Notes: generated by a model not told the origin, from the sequence alone. DNA of 64,000 nucleotides from Pyrenopolyporus hunteri (GCA_902806595.1 CADCXC010000005.1:2170001-2234000); one strand, 5' to 3'. Shown: positions 24,101-36,673, counted from the stretch's first letter. Program-made: numbers and translations.

Positions 24101-24932
24101 AAGAGGCAAGAAAACTAGTAGATAGTCTAGAAAGCGACGTCACCAAGGATGGCGGCGGCGCTGCTGCTTTGCGGGATCCCGGCTGGGGTGGGAAGAAGTC
24201 CGTCGAGGAGCTCTGGGGTGACGTTCAGAGTGAAGTACGAGATTAAAACCCCGCCCCCCTCTGATAATACTACTGACTGACAAAATGTAGATGGGCTACC
24301 TCGCAATCTCCGAAGGTGTCCCTTATATAGCGAGAGGCTACTTCGAAGAAGCTCTGATGCATTTCCCGGACCACCCCTCAGCTATTGTTGGATTGTCCAA
24401 CATTCTCCTCGATATCTACAGCGAAGCGCTTTTACCCCCACCTGCAATCCCTAGCATCATTCTACCAGACGGCCAGGCGACAAATTTAATCCCTACAAAT
24501 TCTGGCCGTCGGGCGTCCCACACGACAACTCACAAGATAGGAAACATTCCTACACTGCCCTCAACGCCATTAGGGCTCGGAGATAGTGCATCTGGAAAGC
24601 CGAATTTGGATGCTACGGATGGAGTATCACTCTCTACACACGAGCCCAACGGGCCTTTAGTAGAAGAGCTTCCAGCCCCTCACGAAGCAGTTTCCTTGCC
24701 TCTCGTCGACCGACTCGCCGCTCGGGATAGAGCATACGGGCTACTATCAGGTCTCACTAAATTAGGCACCGGATGGAATTACTCCGATGCTTGGTTTGCC
24801 TTGGCTAGGGCACACGAAGACAGCGGACAGCTAGACAAAGCTAAAGACGTGCTTTGGTGGTGTGTCGAGCTTGAAGAAGGGATGGGAGTTCGCGAATGGA
24901 ATTGTGTCAGCGCCAACGGCTATGTGCTGTAA
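21103..24932 (+). CDS. YPP1: TPR scaffold protein Ypp1 (TTC7-like, PI4-kinase complex)
   Basis: Join 21103..21108, 21169..21286, 21347..24234 and 24291..24932; 1217 residues. The conserved start SRLEDARCEGRWDDVPELVRKVRKHA lies in exon 2, which has an in-frame stop just before it and no Met. The ATG must therefore sit upstream, and ATG-AGT at 21103 with a GTTAGT donor and TAG acceptor (60 nt) fits in phase 0. Other introns are 60 nt (GTATGA..TAG) and 56 nt (GTACGA..TAG). The chain is mostly helical TPR-like repeats, with a disordered Ser/Arg-rich insert at about 650-790. A C-terminal TPR block follows (GYLAISEGVPYIARGYFEEAL, WFALARAHEDSGQLDKAKDVLWW) and the chain ends NGYVL. Yeast Ypp1 bridges Efr3 and the Stt4 PI4-kinase at the plasma membrane. 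Exon 1 is the least certain part. Confidence 0.88.
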
Positions 24933-26352
24933 GCTGACAGGGCGACAAGGCACTCAATCAGTTAAACGATAGACATTAACCTGTGGACGGGGCACTCAAA
25001 AACTTGCGTACTCAAAAAAAAGGAAAAACTCAGAAATTGGCGACTAATGGAAATTCGACGGAGATGCTGGTCTGCACCAAGCTTACCGATGTTGTGGGTA
25101 TCGTTTCGACTCACGTCATTTTTCTTCGGCTGCTTTAAGATAACATACCTATGTATATGGCTTTTTGTTCCTAGATCGGGGCTGATACCCTCTCGCGGCA
25201 TATCTCGTTCTCAGAATTACTAATGATATATAGACTCAATTCGAAAGCTGCTTTTAGAGCACAGGTGGAAACTTTGTTAGCTAAACCGGCCATAGTCGGT
25301 TCTTCCCTGTCCTTCGATGTGCTAATTCAGGCTCAAGCACGATTATAACAAGGAAATAAGAGGACCATATACTCGGATTTAAAGTATTGGGCCGAAGATC
25401 CTATCAGGGAAGGGTCTGGAGATAGGTAATAAACGAGAGTCAAGGTTTCGAACTAAACTTTGGATATTGTATCCATCAAGGATTCCTTTAGTACAGGAAA
25501 GGTAAGTCTAAACGTGTCTTCCAAGCTAGCTTCTACCCAGAGGTTTGCTCTCTTCCCATTAGGTTGGTATCTAGCGTCTTCATACTCACCATGTCACGGT
25601 TTGAACCGGTGGATAGTCTAGCAACATAGACCCTATATGAGCCCAACTCTCCGGGCGCAATCGCGAGATGTGGTTGAACGAGGATTCCCGACTGGTATTT
25701 TGAGTTTAGCTAAAGACAGGGTCTCTCCCCGTTCTGAGACACCCGTACGCCAAATAGTGATTTCACTTAACCCTAAACAAGTCAACTTAATAACTATACT
25801 CGCAGACGGATGTCCCGGAGGATTATTCATAATTATTAATCGATCTCAAGGTATCACGCCGCGATCTTAGATGTTGAGCCTTGCGGTGCTGCCCGTTGCC
25901 GCTGGAATGGTGACAAACAACTGGGCCCCGCTAGCCCCTGATTCCTGGGGGAATGTGCCCATATATACTAACGCGAGGCATCGCCTCCTAGATGCCATTG
26001 GAGCAATTAACCATTCCATCATCAGCTTTGTGATGTTGCATAGAGTCGCGTCATGTCGTGCGGGTGCTACGGCCGCTTCGCGTGCTGGCGTAGAAGACCT
26101 AGACAGGTCTTTACACATAACGCCATAGTGATTATAATCGTTGTCGTCAATAATGAACTCAAATATTTTGCATGCCACAACGCGAAGAGGGAGTGCTATA
26201 CTCCACGCTTAACCCCGATGCCGTGATGGCTATAAGAGGCTTGCTCACGCTCCCCTAGAATTATAATTCTCATCATCCACATCACAATCACAAACTCAAA
26301 GATTATAAACTAGCTTCAGAACAATCTAATACGCCAACCGATCACCATCACT
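24933..26352. other. Gene-free interval upstream of the GPHP-repeat gene
   Basis: The 1.4 kb holds no supported gene. Overlapping frames near 25.6-26.2 kb on both strands mirror each other and match no family I know. The last 100 nt before the next ATG are CA/AT-rich, as in fungal promoters of secreted proteins. Confidence 0.55.
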
Positions 26353-27090
26353 ATGCAGATCCAAAAGTCTCTCTTAGCAGCCATCCTGCTCGGCACCTCC
26401 AGCGTCCTAGCTGCGCCAACCCCTTCCGAGCCCGTGGTACCTCTTGATGAGCGTTCCGCCCTTGAGGTGAGCCGGCCTTAATCCCTTATTCCAACTACCC
26501 AATAACAATAACCTTATGCTAACATACCATTACAGCAGCCCGAAGCCCCTGTCAAGGCGAGGCAATTTGGCGGCTTGGGGCCCGCCGCGCACCACGTCGG
26601 CGGGCCTGGCGGTCCGTGGTTCGGTCCTGGCCCTCACCCAGGCCCGCACCCGGGACCGCACCCGGGTCCTTACCCGGGTCCTCATCTAGGTCCCCACCCC
26701 GGTCCTCACCCAGGACCTTTCCCAGGCCCCCACCCAGGGCCGGGACCTCACCTAGGTCCTCACCCAGGAGTAGGCCCCCGCCTAGGCCCTCACCCAGGAC
26801 CGGGTCCTCATCTAGGTCCTCACCCGGGCCCGGGACCTCACCCGGGACCAGGACCTTTCCTAGGACCTCACCCAGGGCCAGGCCCTCACTTCCACCACCC
26901 CGGCCCTTGGCCGAGGGACGAGCGCAAGCACGAGGAAGAGCTCGAGGACAAGGAAGACGGCAAATGGTTTGACAAGAGGAACGACGAACACCACCACCAC
27001 CATCATCACCACGATGATCACCACCACGACCACGACCACGGCCATGACGGCCACCACGGTCATCACGGCCACTACGACGGCCGCGACTAA
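26353..27090 (+). CDS. Secreted GPHP-repeat protein with His-rich tail
   Basis: Join 26353..26466 and 26536..27090; 222 residues. The 69-nt intron is GTGAGC..CAG with branch TGCTAAC, in phase 0. Residues 1-20 are a clear signal peptide (ends SSVLA, cut before APTP). A short propeptide-like stretch ends at R47 (VKAR). Residues about 68-159 are a repeat built from Gly-Pro-His-Pro units, with Tyr, Phe, Leu or Arg replacing a residue in some copies. An acidic/basic linker ends in K185-R186, a Kex2-type site. The last 36 residues (187-222) carry 19 histidines plus Asp and Gly. The protein has no cysteine. His/Asp density suggests binding of Zn, Cu or Ni, and the Gly-Pro repeat an extended secreted chain; both are inference. 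I recognise no named family. Confidence 0.85.
26632..26893 (+). repeat. Coding minisatellite for Gly-Pro-His-Pro units
   Basis: Degenerate 12-nt units of the form GGTCCTCACCCA, and shorter GGTCCG-type units, run head to tail inside the exon. Synonymous differences between units (CCG/CCT/CCC, GGA/GGT/GGC) show selection on the peptide or old expansion rather than a fresh slippage array. Copy number is likely to vary between strains. Confidence 0.8.
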
Positions 27091-28447
27091 GTCCGTACGA
27101 TAGGCAAATGCTCCGATGTATGATGTACGACTAAAGTTTTCTTCGATGAATGAACAACAAATTGCAACCAGGGCGCCAAGGGATGGGACGGATTGGACGG
27201 GTTGATTTTTAAAGTACATGTCTTATTTTTTATTATTATCGGTGTATGATACATGTATGATGCGAAACGACGGTTAGGAACTCATGGGATCCTTTTCTCT
27301 CTTTCTCTATTTAGTTTTTATTTTCACTCTCGGAATATCATCTTATACCATGCTTTGATTGACTACTTGCCTTGCCTAGTGATATAGAATGTTGATAAAT
27401 GGATGAATAGGTATACGCAAATCATCACTGAACAGCGTGTTGCAATTTTCATGTCCGGAGACGGAGCCCCTATAATTCGTTCCGCTGGATCGGCTTGTAG
27501 ACTTAATCCTCTTGGAACTAGGTCGGTTGAACAAGTACTCAAATTTCAAAAGTGTATCAACTCTCCTTAGCGCCTGTGCCGCTTTTATATAGGACGAGCT
27601 CTTATAAGCAAGTATCTTCGTCGCGTATCCCGTATTCGGAAGAAATAGAGTGAAGCGAACGCCATAAGAAGGTAGAAATATAGGTGGTATTGGCGTTGTC
27701 CTTGTCCCCTGCGATTAAGATTCTACTACATGTTACTACATGTACCTACTATATACTACCCCTCACAGTGCCTACCGCACTTTCCTCCCTTGTACTCGTA
27801 CTCGCCCATTTCTGCGTCTGCTAGTCCGGCGTGCAGTATCTCGAGCTACGCGAGTTAGGCGGTCGCGACTCGAGTTACACCAGATCTAAGCAGGTCTGGA
27901 GGTATCCAGGTACCACATACCACCTCCACCAACGATAGTATAGACACACGTAAGGGGTGGCTCTACACACGGTGAAGAAGGAGAAGGTGAGGTGCCACTA
28001 AAATTAATTAATTGAGTAGGCGCTTACCACGTGATGACTAAGGCGACATCACTTCCTCCCAACTTCATAAAATTCTACGACCATCGCGAATCCCATGTAA
28101 ATACCTATCTATCTATATATATATACATATTTAATATATAAATCAACTGCGCCTTGAGTCGCTCACTACCAGTTACCTAACCGATATAGTTTAGTACTAC
28201 AGTGCCAGGCGCGATGGAATCCCAATAACACATAGCCACTCTTACTCCCTGGTGCTTCCTCCTCTGTATCCCCGCGCCCCTTCCAAAATTTCTCCCGCGC
28301 CCCCCACGCATCTTTCCACTTCCTTAACACAGCAATCCGGTCCATTTTCCAGTACTATTGACCAGAACCTACACAAGTAACAGATCCCTACCTACCAACC
28401 TATCCACCACCCATCCCAAGGACTCCAACAACCATTATCCTCGCAAA
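27091..28447. other. Gene-free interval before the methyltransferase gene
   Basis: No supported gene. The region is AT-rich near 28100-28145 (TATA-type alternation) and contains a repeated TACATGT motif around 27730. The last 200 nt before the ATG are pyrimidine- and CCA-rich, as in a fungal leader. In the next gene's frame only a TTG codon, not ATG, opens upstream of 28448. Confidence 0.55.
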
Positions 28448-29820
28448 ATGCCGCCCGCCGGCAAAGGCAACGGGGGCCACGACGACAAGCCCACTACCGC
28501 CCCGGACTCGCACATCAGCGCGGACGACGCGCGCCGCTACTGGGCCGGCGTCGACCCGGACGTCAGCGGCATGCTGGGCGGGTACCCGGGGGTCTCGCGC
28601 GTCGACCTGCGCGGGTCCCGGAGCTTCCTGGCCAAGCTGGGGCTCGGCCGGCGGCGGGGCGTGAAGGCGATCGGGAGGGCGTTGGAGGGCGGTGCTGGGT
28701 ACGTGTATTTTCTTATCTTTTCTTTTCTTCCTTTCTTACTCCTTTTTTTTTTTTTTTTTTTAGCTTAACTTAACCCGTGGAACTACGTTTATGGGTATGG
28801 GTTGTTTTGGAGAGGCTTGGTTTGCGCCCTGGTGTTTGTCTGCCTGCGGACGGACGAGCGGGCGGTGGTATTATAAGTGTTATACTGCGCGGGCCGGTTA
28901 TTTGACCTTCCTTTTCCTTTTTTTCGACTTTTATATATATATATTTCTGTCTTTATTTATATCCCCCAATCCCAGCATCCCCCGCATCCTGCAAACCACG
29001 CCCTACATCCACTTGCCGTTCGCGTGCATAGCGCAGCAGACGGAAGGGATACGAAGGGTGGCTGAGTCTTGCAGTAGCGGCCAGCGGCCAGCGTTTAGCG
29101 GCGGCGAATAGCAACCCCCCTAAGCGCGAGTCTACCTCGGTTGCCGCAAACGCAAGCGCTAGGCGCGCAGTAGCAAGTAACAGGCAGCGAGTAGCAAGCA
29201 GCTAAAAGAGATACGTGGTCGCAGGATCGGACGCATAACGCAAGGGCTGCTCCTGGACATGGCGGAGACCGTCGACGTGGTCGAGCCCATCGCCAAGTTC
29301 ACCGCCGCGCTGGAGGGCCGCCCGGGCGTCGGCCGCATCTACAACGTCGGGCTGGAGGAGTGGCGGCCTGATGGTAACGCCGACGACGGCGGCGAGGCTG
29401 CGAGGTACGATCTAATCTGGAACCAGTGGTGCCTGGGCCACTTGACGGACCAGCAGCTCGACGCGTACCTGAGGCGGTGCGGCGCCGCGCTGAGCCGTGG
29501 AGAGGATGGTAAGGCGAAGGGCGTTATTGTGGTTAAGGAGAATATGAGCACGGCGGGGGAGGATCTGTTCGATGCGGAGGATAGCAGTGTTACGAGGTGA
29601 GTTGTGAAGTGTGACTGAACCCCCCTTTTGCATTCTGGGTGAAATCCTTAGAGATTAGTGGGAATCTTGGCTAATAGCGTTGCATCATAGACGGGACGAT
29701 TCGTTCAGGCGGATCTTCGAAGAAGCAGGTTTGCGTATAGTTAGAACTGAGCTTCAACATGGGTTCCCCCATGAGTTATACCCCGTGCGTATGTACGCAT
29801 TGAAGCCTAAAGAAAGCTAA
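28448..29820 (+). CDS. TAE1: Protein N-terminal (Xaa-Pro-Lys) alpha-N-methyltransferase, NTMT1/Tae1 family
   Basis: Join 28448..28698, 29225..29596 and 29691..29820; 250 residues. Family marks are in order: YWAGVDPDVSGMLGGY at about 31-46, the SAM-binding loop GGAGIGRITQGLL at 81-93, VVEP at 102-105, and IWNQWCLGHLTD at about 148-159, which contains the catalytic-pocket Asn and Asp. The C-terminus RRIFEEAGLRIV is also typical. The enzyme methylates the free alpha-amino group of proteins exposed after Met removal, in yeast ribosomal proteins Rpl12 and Rps25. The usual Cys of the DCGAGIGR loop is Gly here. Intron 1 is 526 nt (GTACGT..CAG), very long for this window, with a 19-nt T run. Intron 2 is 94 nt (GTGAGT..TAG). 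Phases match at both junctions. It is convergent with the SMP-30 gene, 197 bp away. Confidence 0.92.
28699..29224 (+). other. 526-nt intron in the methyltransferase gene
   Basis: The intron runs from GTACGT to CGCAG inside the codon before the GIGR motif. It contains a T19 tract (28743-28761), a short (TA)n tract near 28935, and AGTAGCAAG-type direct repeats near 29165-29200. Frames inside it do not resemble any part of the family, so I see no hidden exon. Confidence 0.8.
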
Positions 29821-30017
29821 TATAGACAAGTGAAATTCTTCAATGCTCTCTATTGATTCTTGACTCTGTAGGTGCTAATCGATGGCCATCTATGGGGATT
29901 GCGTGTGAGTACCTAATGTATCCGTATAAGATTCGTATAAGCTTCCATGCTTATTCCCACCCACCCCCTTTAAACTATCCTCTAACCTCTCTTCCCCCTC
30001 CCTAAACCACCTCCAAA

Positions 30018-31873
30018 TCACGACGCCGCATCAACCACCTTGTTCAACTTAAACAAGAACGGCTGCAGCCCCTCCACACCAACATCGACCCTAAACAACG
30101 CGCCGCTCAGCTCGACCTCCTCCTCCGTGCCCTCGCCCTCCTCCATCCCCGCCGTCGTAATAAACAGCTCCGTGCCCACGAACTGGGTGCAGGTGACGTT
30201 CTTCGTCGGCAGCAGGACCTGGCCGACGAGCCTGCCCTCGGGCGAGATGCGCAGCACGCGGCCCTCGCCGTACACGGCGTGCCACAGGTGGCCGCGGGCG
30301 TCGACGCGGAAGCCGTCGGGCTCGCCGGGCCCGCGGTGCGCGTAGAAGACGCGCGAGGCGGCCGAGACGGCCCCCGTGCCCGGGTCGTAGTCGTACGCGT
30401 GCACCGCGCGCTCCGTCGAGTGCGTGAAGTACAGCGTCCGCCCGTCCGGCGACCACCCTACCGAGTTCGGGATCGTGACCGGGTGTCGTATGCGCCGCGG
30501 TGTGCGGGCGCCGTCGAAGAGGAGGACGGAACCTGTATGGTGGGGAAAGAGGGGGGATGGTTAGTCCTGTGTAGATTTTCCTTATTTTCCTATTTTATTT
30601 TTTTTTTCGGCTCTTGTGTAGAGAGGTAAGGTTGAGGTGTAGAATAGGCGATAAGTAGGTGTAGTGTGTGTGTGTGTGTGTGTGTGGTCTTGCACCCATG
30701 TCGGTTAACTACCGCTTCCATGCATGCGGTTGCAAACTAGACTCATTTCGTTTGCCATCTTACCCATCTATCCATGCACGTAACATAAGGTATAAGGTAT
30801 GGGTATGTATGCTTAGGTAGTAGCGCAAATTGCGACGTATAAGACAAGACAGATATTGCCCCGGGCCGTGCGCGATCCCCGGCACTCGGAGTCAACTCCG
30901 ACGCACTACCTTCATACCCGAGTACAGTACGTAAGGCGTATATACGCAGGTAATAGAAGACGCTTACTAGGGCAAAGAGGGGAAGAAGATAAAACACGAG
31001 ATGGGTAATTTACGCCGCCGCTGACTCCTCTCTATCTCCCCAACGGTTCGTTCGACGCAGGGACCGCCGAGAGGTAGGACCCTCGAGGCGCGCGAAATGG
31101 GATGCAGCCGGGGTTTGCTTCCCGCAGTTCCCCCCTCTCTCTCCCCCCCTTTCCCCTCCTTAGTTGCCGCAAGTATAACCCGCAACCCCCCAAAGAGACG
31201 GGATAAAGGAGGAAGGACAAGAGAATTAGGGCAATGGAAGCGGTCGTATTCGTTGTCCTTAAACGAGATTGCGATGGGCAAGGTGGGAGGGACTTTAAGT
31301 AGAGACGGAGAGGGGGCGGGAGACGAGAAAATAGATAAATGAATAAATAAATAAACAAACAGACACCAGCTTACCTTCGGGCTGCAGGTCGTAGCCGAAG
31401 TCGGTCATAGTGCCGAGCCAGAAGCGGCCGTGGGGATCGGCCGCGCCGTCATTGCTGCGCAGGCGGTCGTTATCGGGGCCCTCGCCGAAGCGCGCGACGT
31501 ACTCGTACGTGCCGGCGCGGCGGTCCAGCACCGCGAGGCCGTACTTGACGCCGATGAGGATGCGGTCGCGGGGGTCGACGCCCTCGATGTCCGCCGTGAC
31601 CGTCACCGGCGTGTCGAGCTGGATGGTCTCGATGCCGGCCGGCGGGGAGGCTGGGTCGACGACGGGGTTGGGGTTGGGGTACGGCACGAGGTTGAGGTCC
31701 ACGGTGTGCACCCGCTTCTTCTTGATGTCGACGAACCGCAGGCTGTGCGTGGCCGCCTCGTAATATGGCCCTTCACCTAGCCCGCACCGCAGGTGTAGGT
31801 ACGGCTCCGTGACGCGCCATTGCTGCAGCTCCTCTGGCTTGGCCTCGGAGGCGGTGGCGGTGGCGGCGGACAT
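30018..31873 (-). CDS. SMP-30/gluconolactonase/LRE-like protein
   Basis: Complement of join 30018..30532 and 31375..31873; 337 residues. The fold is a six-bladed beta-propeller with a single divalent metal. The three metal ligands can be placed: E34 in CGLGEGPYY, Asn in TIPNSVGWSPDG, and Asp in GEPDGFRVD. SNDGAADPHGRFWLGTMTD is the substrate-side loop typical of the family. Members hydrolyse sugar lactones or similar esters; the substrate here is unknown. No signal peptide is visible, so it is probably cytosolic. The intron is 842 nt (GTAAGC..CAG, phase 1), far longer than others here, and includes a (GT)n microsatellite. Splicing joins YDLQPEG directly to SVLLFDGARTP, matching the family with no residue missing. 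The coding sequence is strongly GC-rich. Confidence 0.92.
30533..31374 (-). other. 842-nt intron in the SMP-30-like gene
   Basis: This is the longest intron in the window. It includes (GT)n at 30664-30686, purine/pyrimidine-biased tracts at about 31130-31350 and an AATAAATAAATAA run near its donor end. No frame within it resembles an SMP-30 segment. Both ends (GTAAGC and ATACAG) are good splice sites. Confidence 0.8.
30664..30686. repeat. (GT)n microsatellite
   Basis: About eleven GT units lie uninterrupted inside the long intron of the SMP-30-like gene. Confidence 0.95.
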
Positions 31874-34255
31874 ATTGGAATGGAAATTCCGCTGTACCCC
31901 CTGGCTTTATATTTGCTTTTTTTAATTGGTGCTGCTCGGGACCGAGACGCAGATGAAAAAAAAAAGGCTAGCTAAGCTCCCTTACTCGACTTCTCGTTTT
32001 GGCGTAGAGTAGGGGGGGAATGCTTGCTGCTTCTTAGTTGATCGAGGAAGGCTTTCTGGCAGATGAAGGTGTGCCGCGTATATCTCAAAATCCAAGCAAG
32101 GGGATTTGGGTTTGAACTTTACTGGACGGAGTCGGTGGAAGTTTTGGAGCGGGACTCGGGTCGGATCGGTCTCCACGACTAATGGCTTTAGTCCGTGGTG
32201 TTTCTGCCCTTTTAGTGGTTTGCGACGTTTCCTTCAAACATCATACACGTAACACTCTCAAGGGCCATTCGAGTAATCCGTACAGTAGAATCATTTATTA
32301 TTTGGCTGTATCCGAGAATAGAGCGCTCGAAGCGAGAGCACTAGGAGCGAGAAAACAGAAACTATCAAACGCCATTGCGAATTTACGGAACGCGGGCCTG
32401 GCAGCCGTCAGCAGAGAGGCCGAACTCATTTTCTAAATTGCTTCGTGGCTCAATCCAACGAGTCTGAACGCCGTGGGCTCTCGGTTGAACCGTGCCGACG
32501 TCGAGTCCTTACGGCGGCTATTTCCTTTCCCAAAGCGTCCATTTTCATCGCTTCCATGACGGATCAATACGACCCGTTGTCAAATACGACATTGCACTTG
32601 CATATACATTGCAGGTCTATTGCGCCGGAACGTCGCGAAGCTCTGCTTTAGTCAAAATGGTAACTATGAGATCAAGGCGCATGAAGGATTATCTGAAATG
32701 AGATAAAATGAGGTGCAGGTGCGTCTTACTCAAGACGACTCATTTATAAGCGAAGCCTCGAATTATAACTTACTATAAACTATAAACCTGAAAGATTTAT
32801 ACTAACTGGGAAGAGTTACCTGAAGCGGGATTCGAGGAATCTGGTACAATTCGCCTAGTTTTCGGGGTTTGAGCGCTGACACCTTTCTTTCCTATATCGG
32901 CAAGGCATGAGAAGCGGCGAACGAGGAAATTATAGTCCTTCGTTATAAGTGGAATAGAAAAAAAAAATTGGCACGCAACCTCAAGGCCCTATTTGTAGCT
33001 TAACCTACCTACGTAGCTTCGAAGTGGTTCTCACGACGGGGCAATTGCCTAGAGCGACGAATATAGGATAGCGGGCTATAAACTAAGGTTATAGATGGGT
33101 ATATAGAAACCGCATTTAGAACCGGCTTCCACGTTGGTGACCGCTTGTTGCGAATCGCATGGATCCACGACAGCAAGGTGGCGTGGAAGAAGCTATTTGG
33201 TTGTAGATAGAGAAACTGGGGAAACGGACCATGGATGCAGGTGAAAAGGAGGCAAGGCATGTGAGCAGGAACTTGTCGGTGTAGAACATCGTCAATGGGA
33301 CGGATTTCCCTTTAGGATTGGTTTCCAAGCCCGCTAGTTCTGTTCGGGAGAACTTCAGTTTCTGAATGCATCATGTGTGCATGCAAGACGCACCCCGTCG
33401 AGAATCCGGCAGGCGGCTGCGTTCTGTCCGCGAGAACAAGGAGAGCTGGGGATGTGGACTCGTCGGCCGAGGGTGATGGATCTGGCCAAGACAATTTTTT
33501 TAGCTGATAGACTAGGGGAAGAAGAGGAAGAGGACTAAGAGAGGCTGAGAGAGAGGAAGAGAGCGGTCGACTTTTCCAAGGTCCTAAGTGGACTTCGAAG
33601 TGGATTCGAGCCGTGCCGCGACTGCGTCGAGAACCATTAAACTGACGAACCACATGACCATAGGCCGATGCGCGTAAGTCTTCCAGAAGGAAGTCCCACA
33701 TTCCTATCTTGAAGAAAAAGAAAGCATCAAAGGGAGGGGGGAGAGATGAAGAAACAGCAACAACAGGCACTGTTTATTATGAGGCTAGAGGCAATAAATG
33801 ACGCGCGACTCGTGCTCCACTTGGCTCTGTGCAATAACCATGGGCCGCCATCGTTGGCTGTGCACCTCAATTATCCTTGCCCAAAGTCTTCGGGGATGTT
33901 GAGTGATCGATATGTCTCTGAGCCTCGTAATAATAGCTCCAAAAGGGCAGCGGATCCCTGTGCGTATGTTTGGTAGCGATTGTCTTCGACAATCTACGTA
34001 TCACTGCATCGGCATTGACGACGATGGCAATAATGACGATATTATAGGAGGAGTACGTATAGTCGCTAGACCTACTCCGTGCCACCAGAACCGTTTGACT
34101 GTGGGGGGTTCCCATCGACGGCGTGAGAAGAGCGTGTCAACCATGTGTCGACGAGACATACCATATACGCGGGAAGGACGGAGGCGAAGCTGTCCGGGTT
34201 GAATGTATACAGTAAGTCAAGTGTTACCTACATGCCTCCTACATGTAGACAGGCA

Positions 34256-34302
34256 TAGGTAGGTAGGTAGGTATAATGTAGGTAAGTAGGTAGGTAGCTA
34301 GG
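34256..34302. repeat. TAGG tetranucleotide run
   Basis: Imperfect TAGG units interrupted by TATAATG and AAG. It belongs to the same dispersed class as the runs near 11.5, 16.6 and 59.5 kb. Confidence 0.85.
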
Positions 34303-36673
34303 TGCGACGCATTCGACGATAGCATGTTCCTGTACACATAAAAAGTCCGTAAGAGGTAACCCGGTTGCGCAAGTAGGATTGGTGGCTCACCGCTGATGCC
34401 AATGTCGCCTAAGGACAGCGATCATCTGCGCCTGTACATATATGTACGAGCACATATTCATTCGTACTCACTTCGACCGGTCAGACAATGGACTAGCGAA
34501 ATTCGTAATCCTGGCACTTAGACAGTGGATGGGACTTTTATGTGCGAGAATGTGACCTATCGTTTTGGCGTCGCATTGCGAAGCCCTGGAGGCTGGGGCG
34601 TCGCTGGTCACGAAGCCGTTTCTCAATGGACGCCGTACTGTGGTGTAATGTTTTACCCCTTGTTCCCCGAGCCCGTAGACTGCAGTTTATGTATTAGCTG
34701 CAGCTGTGCTCTGCATGCCGTACATAATACATTTTCCAGAATCTGATGAGAATCTCCCAGGGAGGCACGCGAAAGACCGCGCCCCCGTTCCCCCCAATTC
34801 AATCTCCAGATCCAGATACGGACCACTCGGCAGAGAGGGGACCAGTCCAGACTGCTGGGTTAGCTTAAATGATGGCCTAGATAGGGTTTGCATTTTTTTT
34901 TTTTTTTAAAGAAAAACATCCTCGACAACGTCTCCCATGAGCGAGGGCGTTTGCCGTGTTATTACGAACAACTATACTTCTAGTTAACACCAAGTATTCA
35001 CATAATTCCTAGCATACTTACCTACAATGCTAGGCAAAGTATTGTTCCGTAGGTACCTATTTACGGACGTTGCGTAGGTAGTTACTATACATTAGATTCT
35101 TCTCGATGGTTGGCACCTCCAGCTCGAGAGACTCGTTGGGTAGCTACCTGGTAGGTATACATAGACCGTTTTCCCATGCGCGCCGAGCCTGGGAGCCTCG
35201 TCGAACGTATCTTAGAGTACGAGCTGACGGGTATGCATTCCCCGGCTAATATCGTATGACTGATAGGAAAATCATCTTCGTTGAACATTTGGAACTTGGG
35301 GCCCTAGTCCATTGATGAAAGGGCGTCATTCTTCCCGCTTGTGGCGTTACGACATGAATAGTTCTGTTGACTACCAATGGCAATTAAAGTCCGGGTTAGA
35401 TTAAAGCAATGATGCTATCCTGGGCCGCTAGGCCTGGACAAAAAGCCCAACATACCGTTGCCGTACTGTATTGGCGACTCTGGTAATCCTTGGCATGGAG
35501 TACCTGAACATGGCCTCGACTCGAAGCTGTGTATCGCTGAAAATAGGCAAATGACGTGTAATAAAGCATTCTTTGCAGAAGCCAATGTAATGAAGTAAGA
35601 TAGACTTCAACTAACCCGGTGATGGACCATGTAAATTACTTCATTCCACCATGTCTAGGTCCCTGTTCCTGCATTGAATACGGACCGGCCGTCATATTCT
35701 CCGACTCGTGAGAAATCCAGGGGAGGGCATATTAAAAGCAAATTAGGACCATGGATATTGCCATCCGAAATATGAAGTTGCGACCTTGTTTTTTTATTTT
35801 CATGCTGCTAAGGTCTTATTTCCCTTTGCCCTGGGAAAATCGGACTACCTTGTAATAGATGGCCATCGCTAGGGAACGTTGGGTACTGTTACCGCGATGT
35901 GACTGATCAGCAGTCAATTTGTCTCGAAATGGAAAATGCGACGTAAGGATGGATGGACTGAACAGTAAGAAATAATTAGCCATCAATAAAGTGCGTGCGT
36001 GTGTGTGTGTGTGTGGTATGTCCATGTGCGTGTGCGTATATCTGTGGCTGCATGAAATCGTGAGTTATCCGTAGATCTGCCCGTCCAGTCATGTTTCCCT
36101 CTTGTCGCGTCTCGTCATAATTCGCGACAGCGACTGACGAAGGTCGGACACCCACATCCCACATCCCACGTTGCCACGAGGTCTCGAAAAATAAACCGCC
36201 TTGTTTCGTAGGAACGTTTCTCGGTTCGGAAGTGTAAGACATGAAAGCCACTCAGCCCATCTCATTGCTAGGCCAGACCGGGTTTAGGCCGTGGCTTTCT
36301 ATCCAGGCTGCTGGGTTAGGAGCGTCGAGAGATGATCCCTGCGCTTACGGGCCGCCAAACAAAATGCTGTAATTTCGCACGAAAGCCTCTCAACGTCTGT
36401 GGTGTGTGTGGTGCGTTCCTTTGGCCGCATGGAGGGCCGCAGGCGACAGGGCACTTAAGGTACACCCTACCTTATGTGGCATGCAGGTATATACGCACGT
36501 CGACCGGGACCAGATGGTGGTCTCATCACACGGCGGCAACATGAACCATCCCATGGTGATTGCAGAACGCGCAGGTCCCCGTACATCATAGATAGCCTAG
36601 CACATACATGCACATATGTATGCATAAGCAGAATGCCGTGCCCGCGAGCCCGAGTCCCGGTATACACGACATA

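Noticed and set aside
26860..27219. 119-codon Val-rich minus-strand frame
   Set aside because: It is the antisense of the His-codon tract in the GPHP-repeat gene.
33312..33770. 152-codon minus-strand frame
   Set aside because: Low-complexity Ser/Pro/Leu content with no family resemblance; most likely chance in purine-rich DNA.
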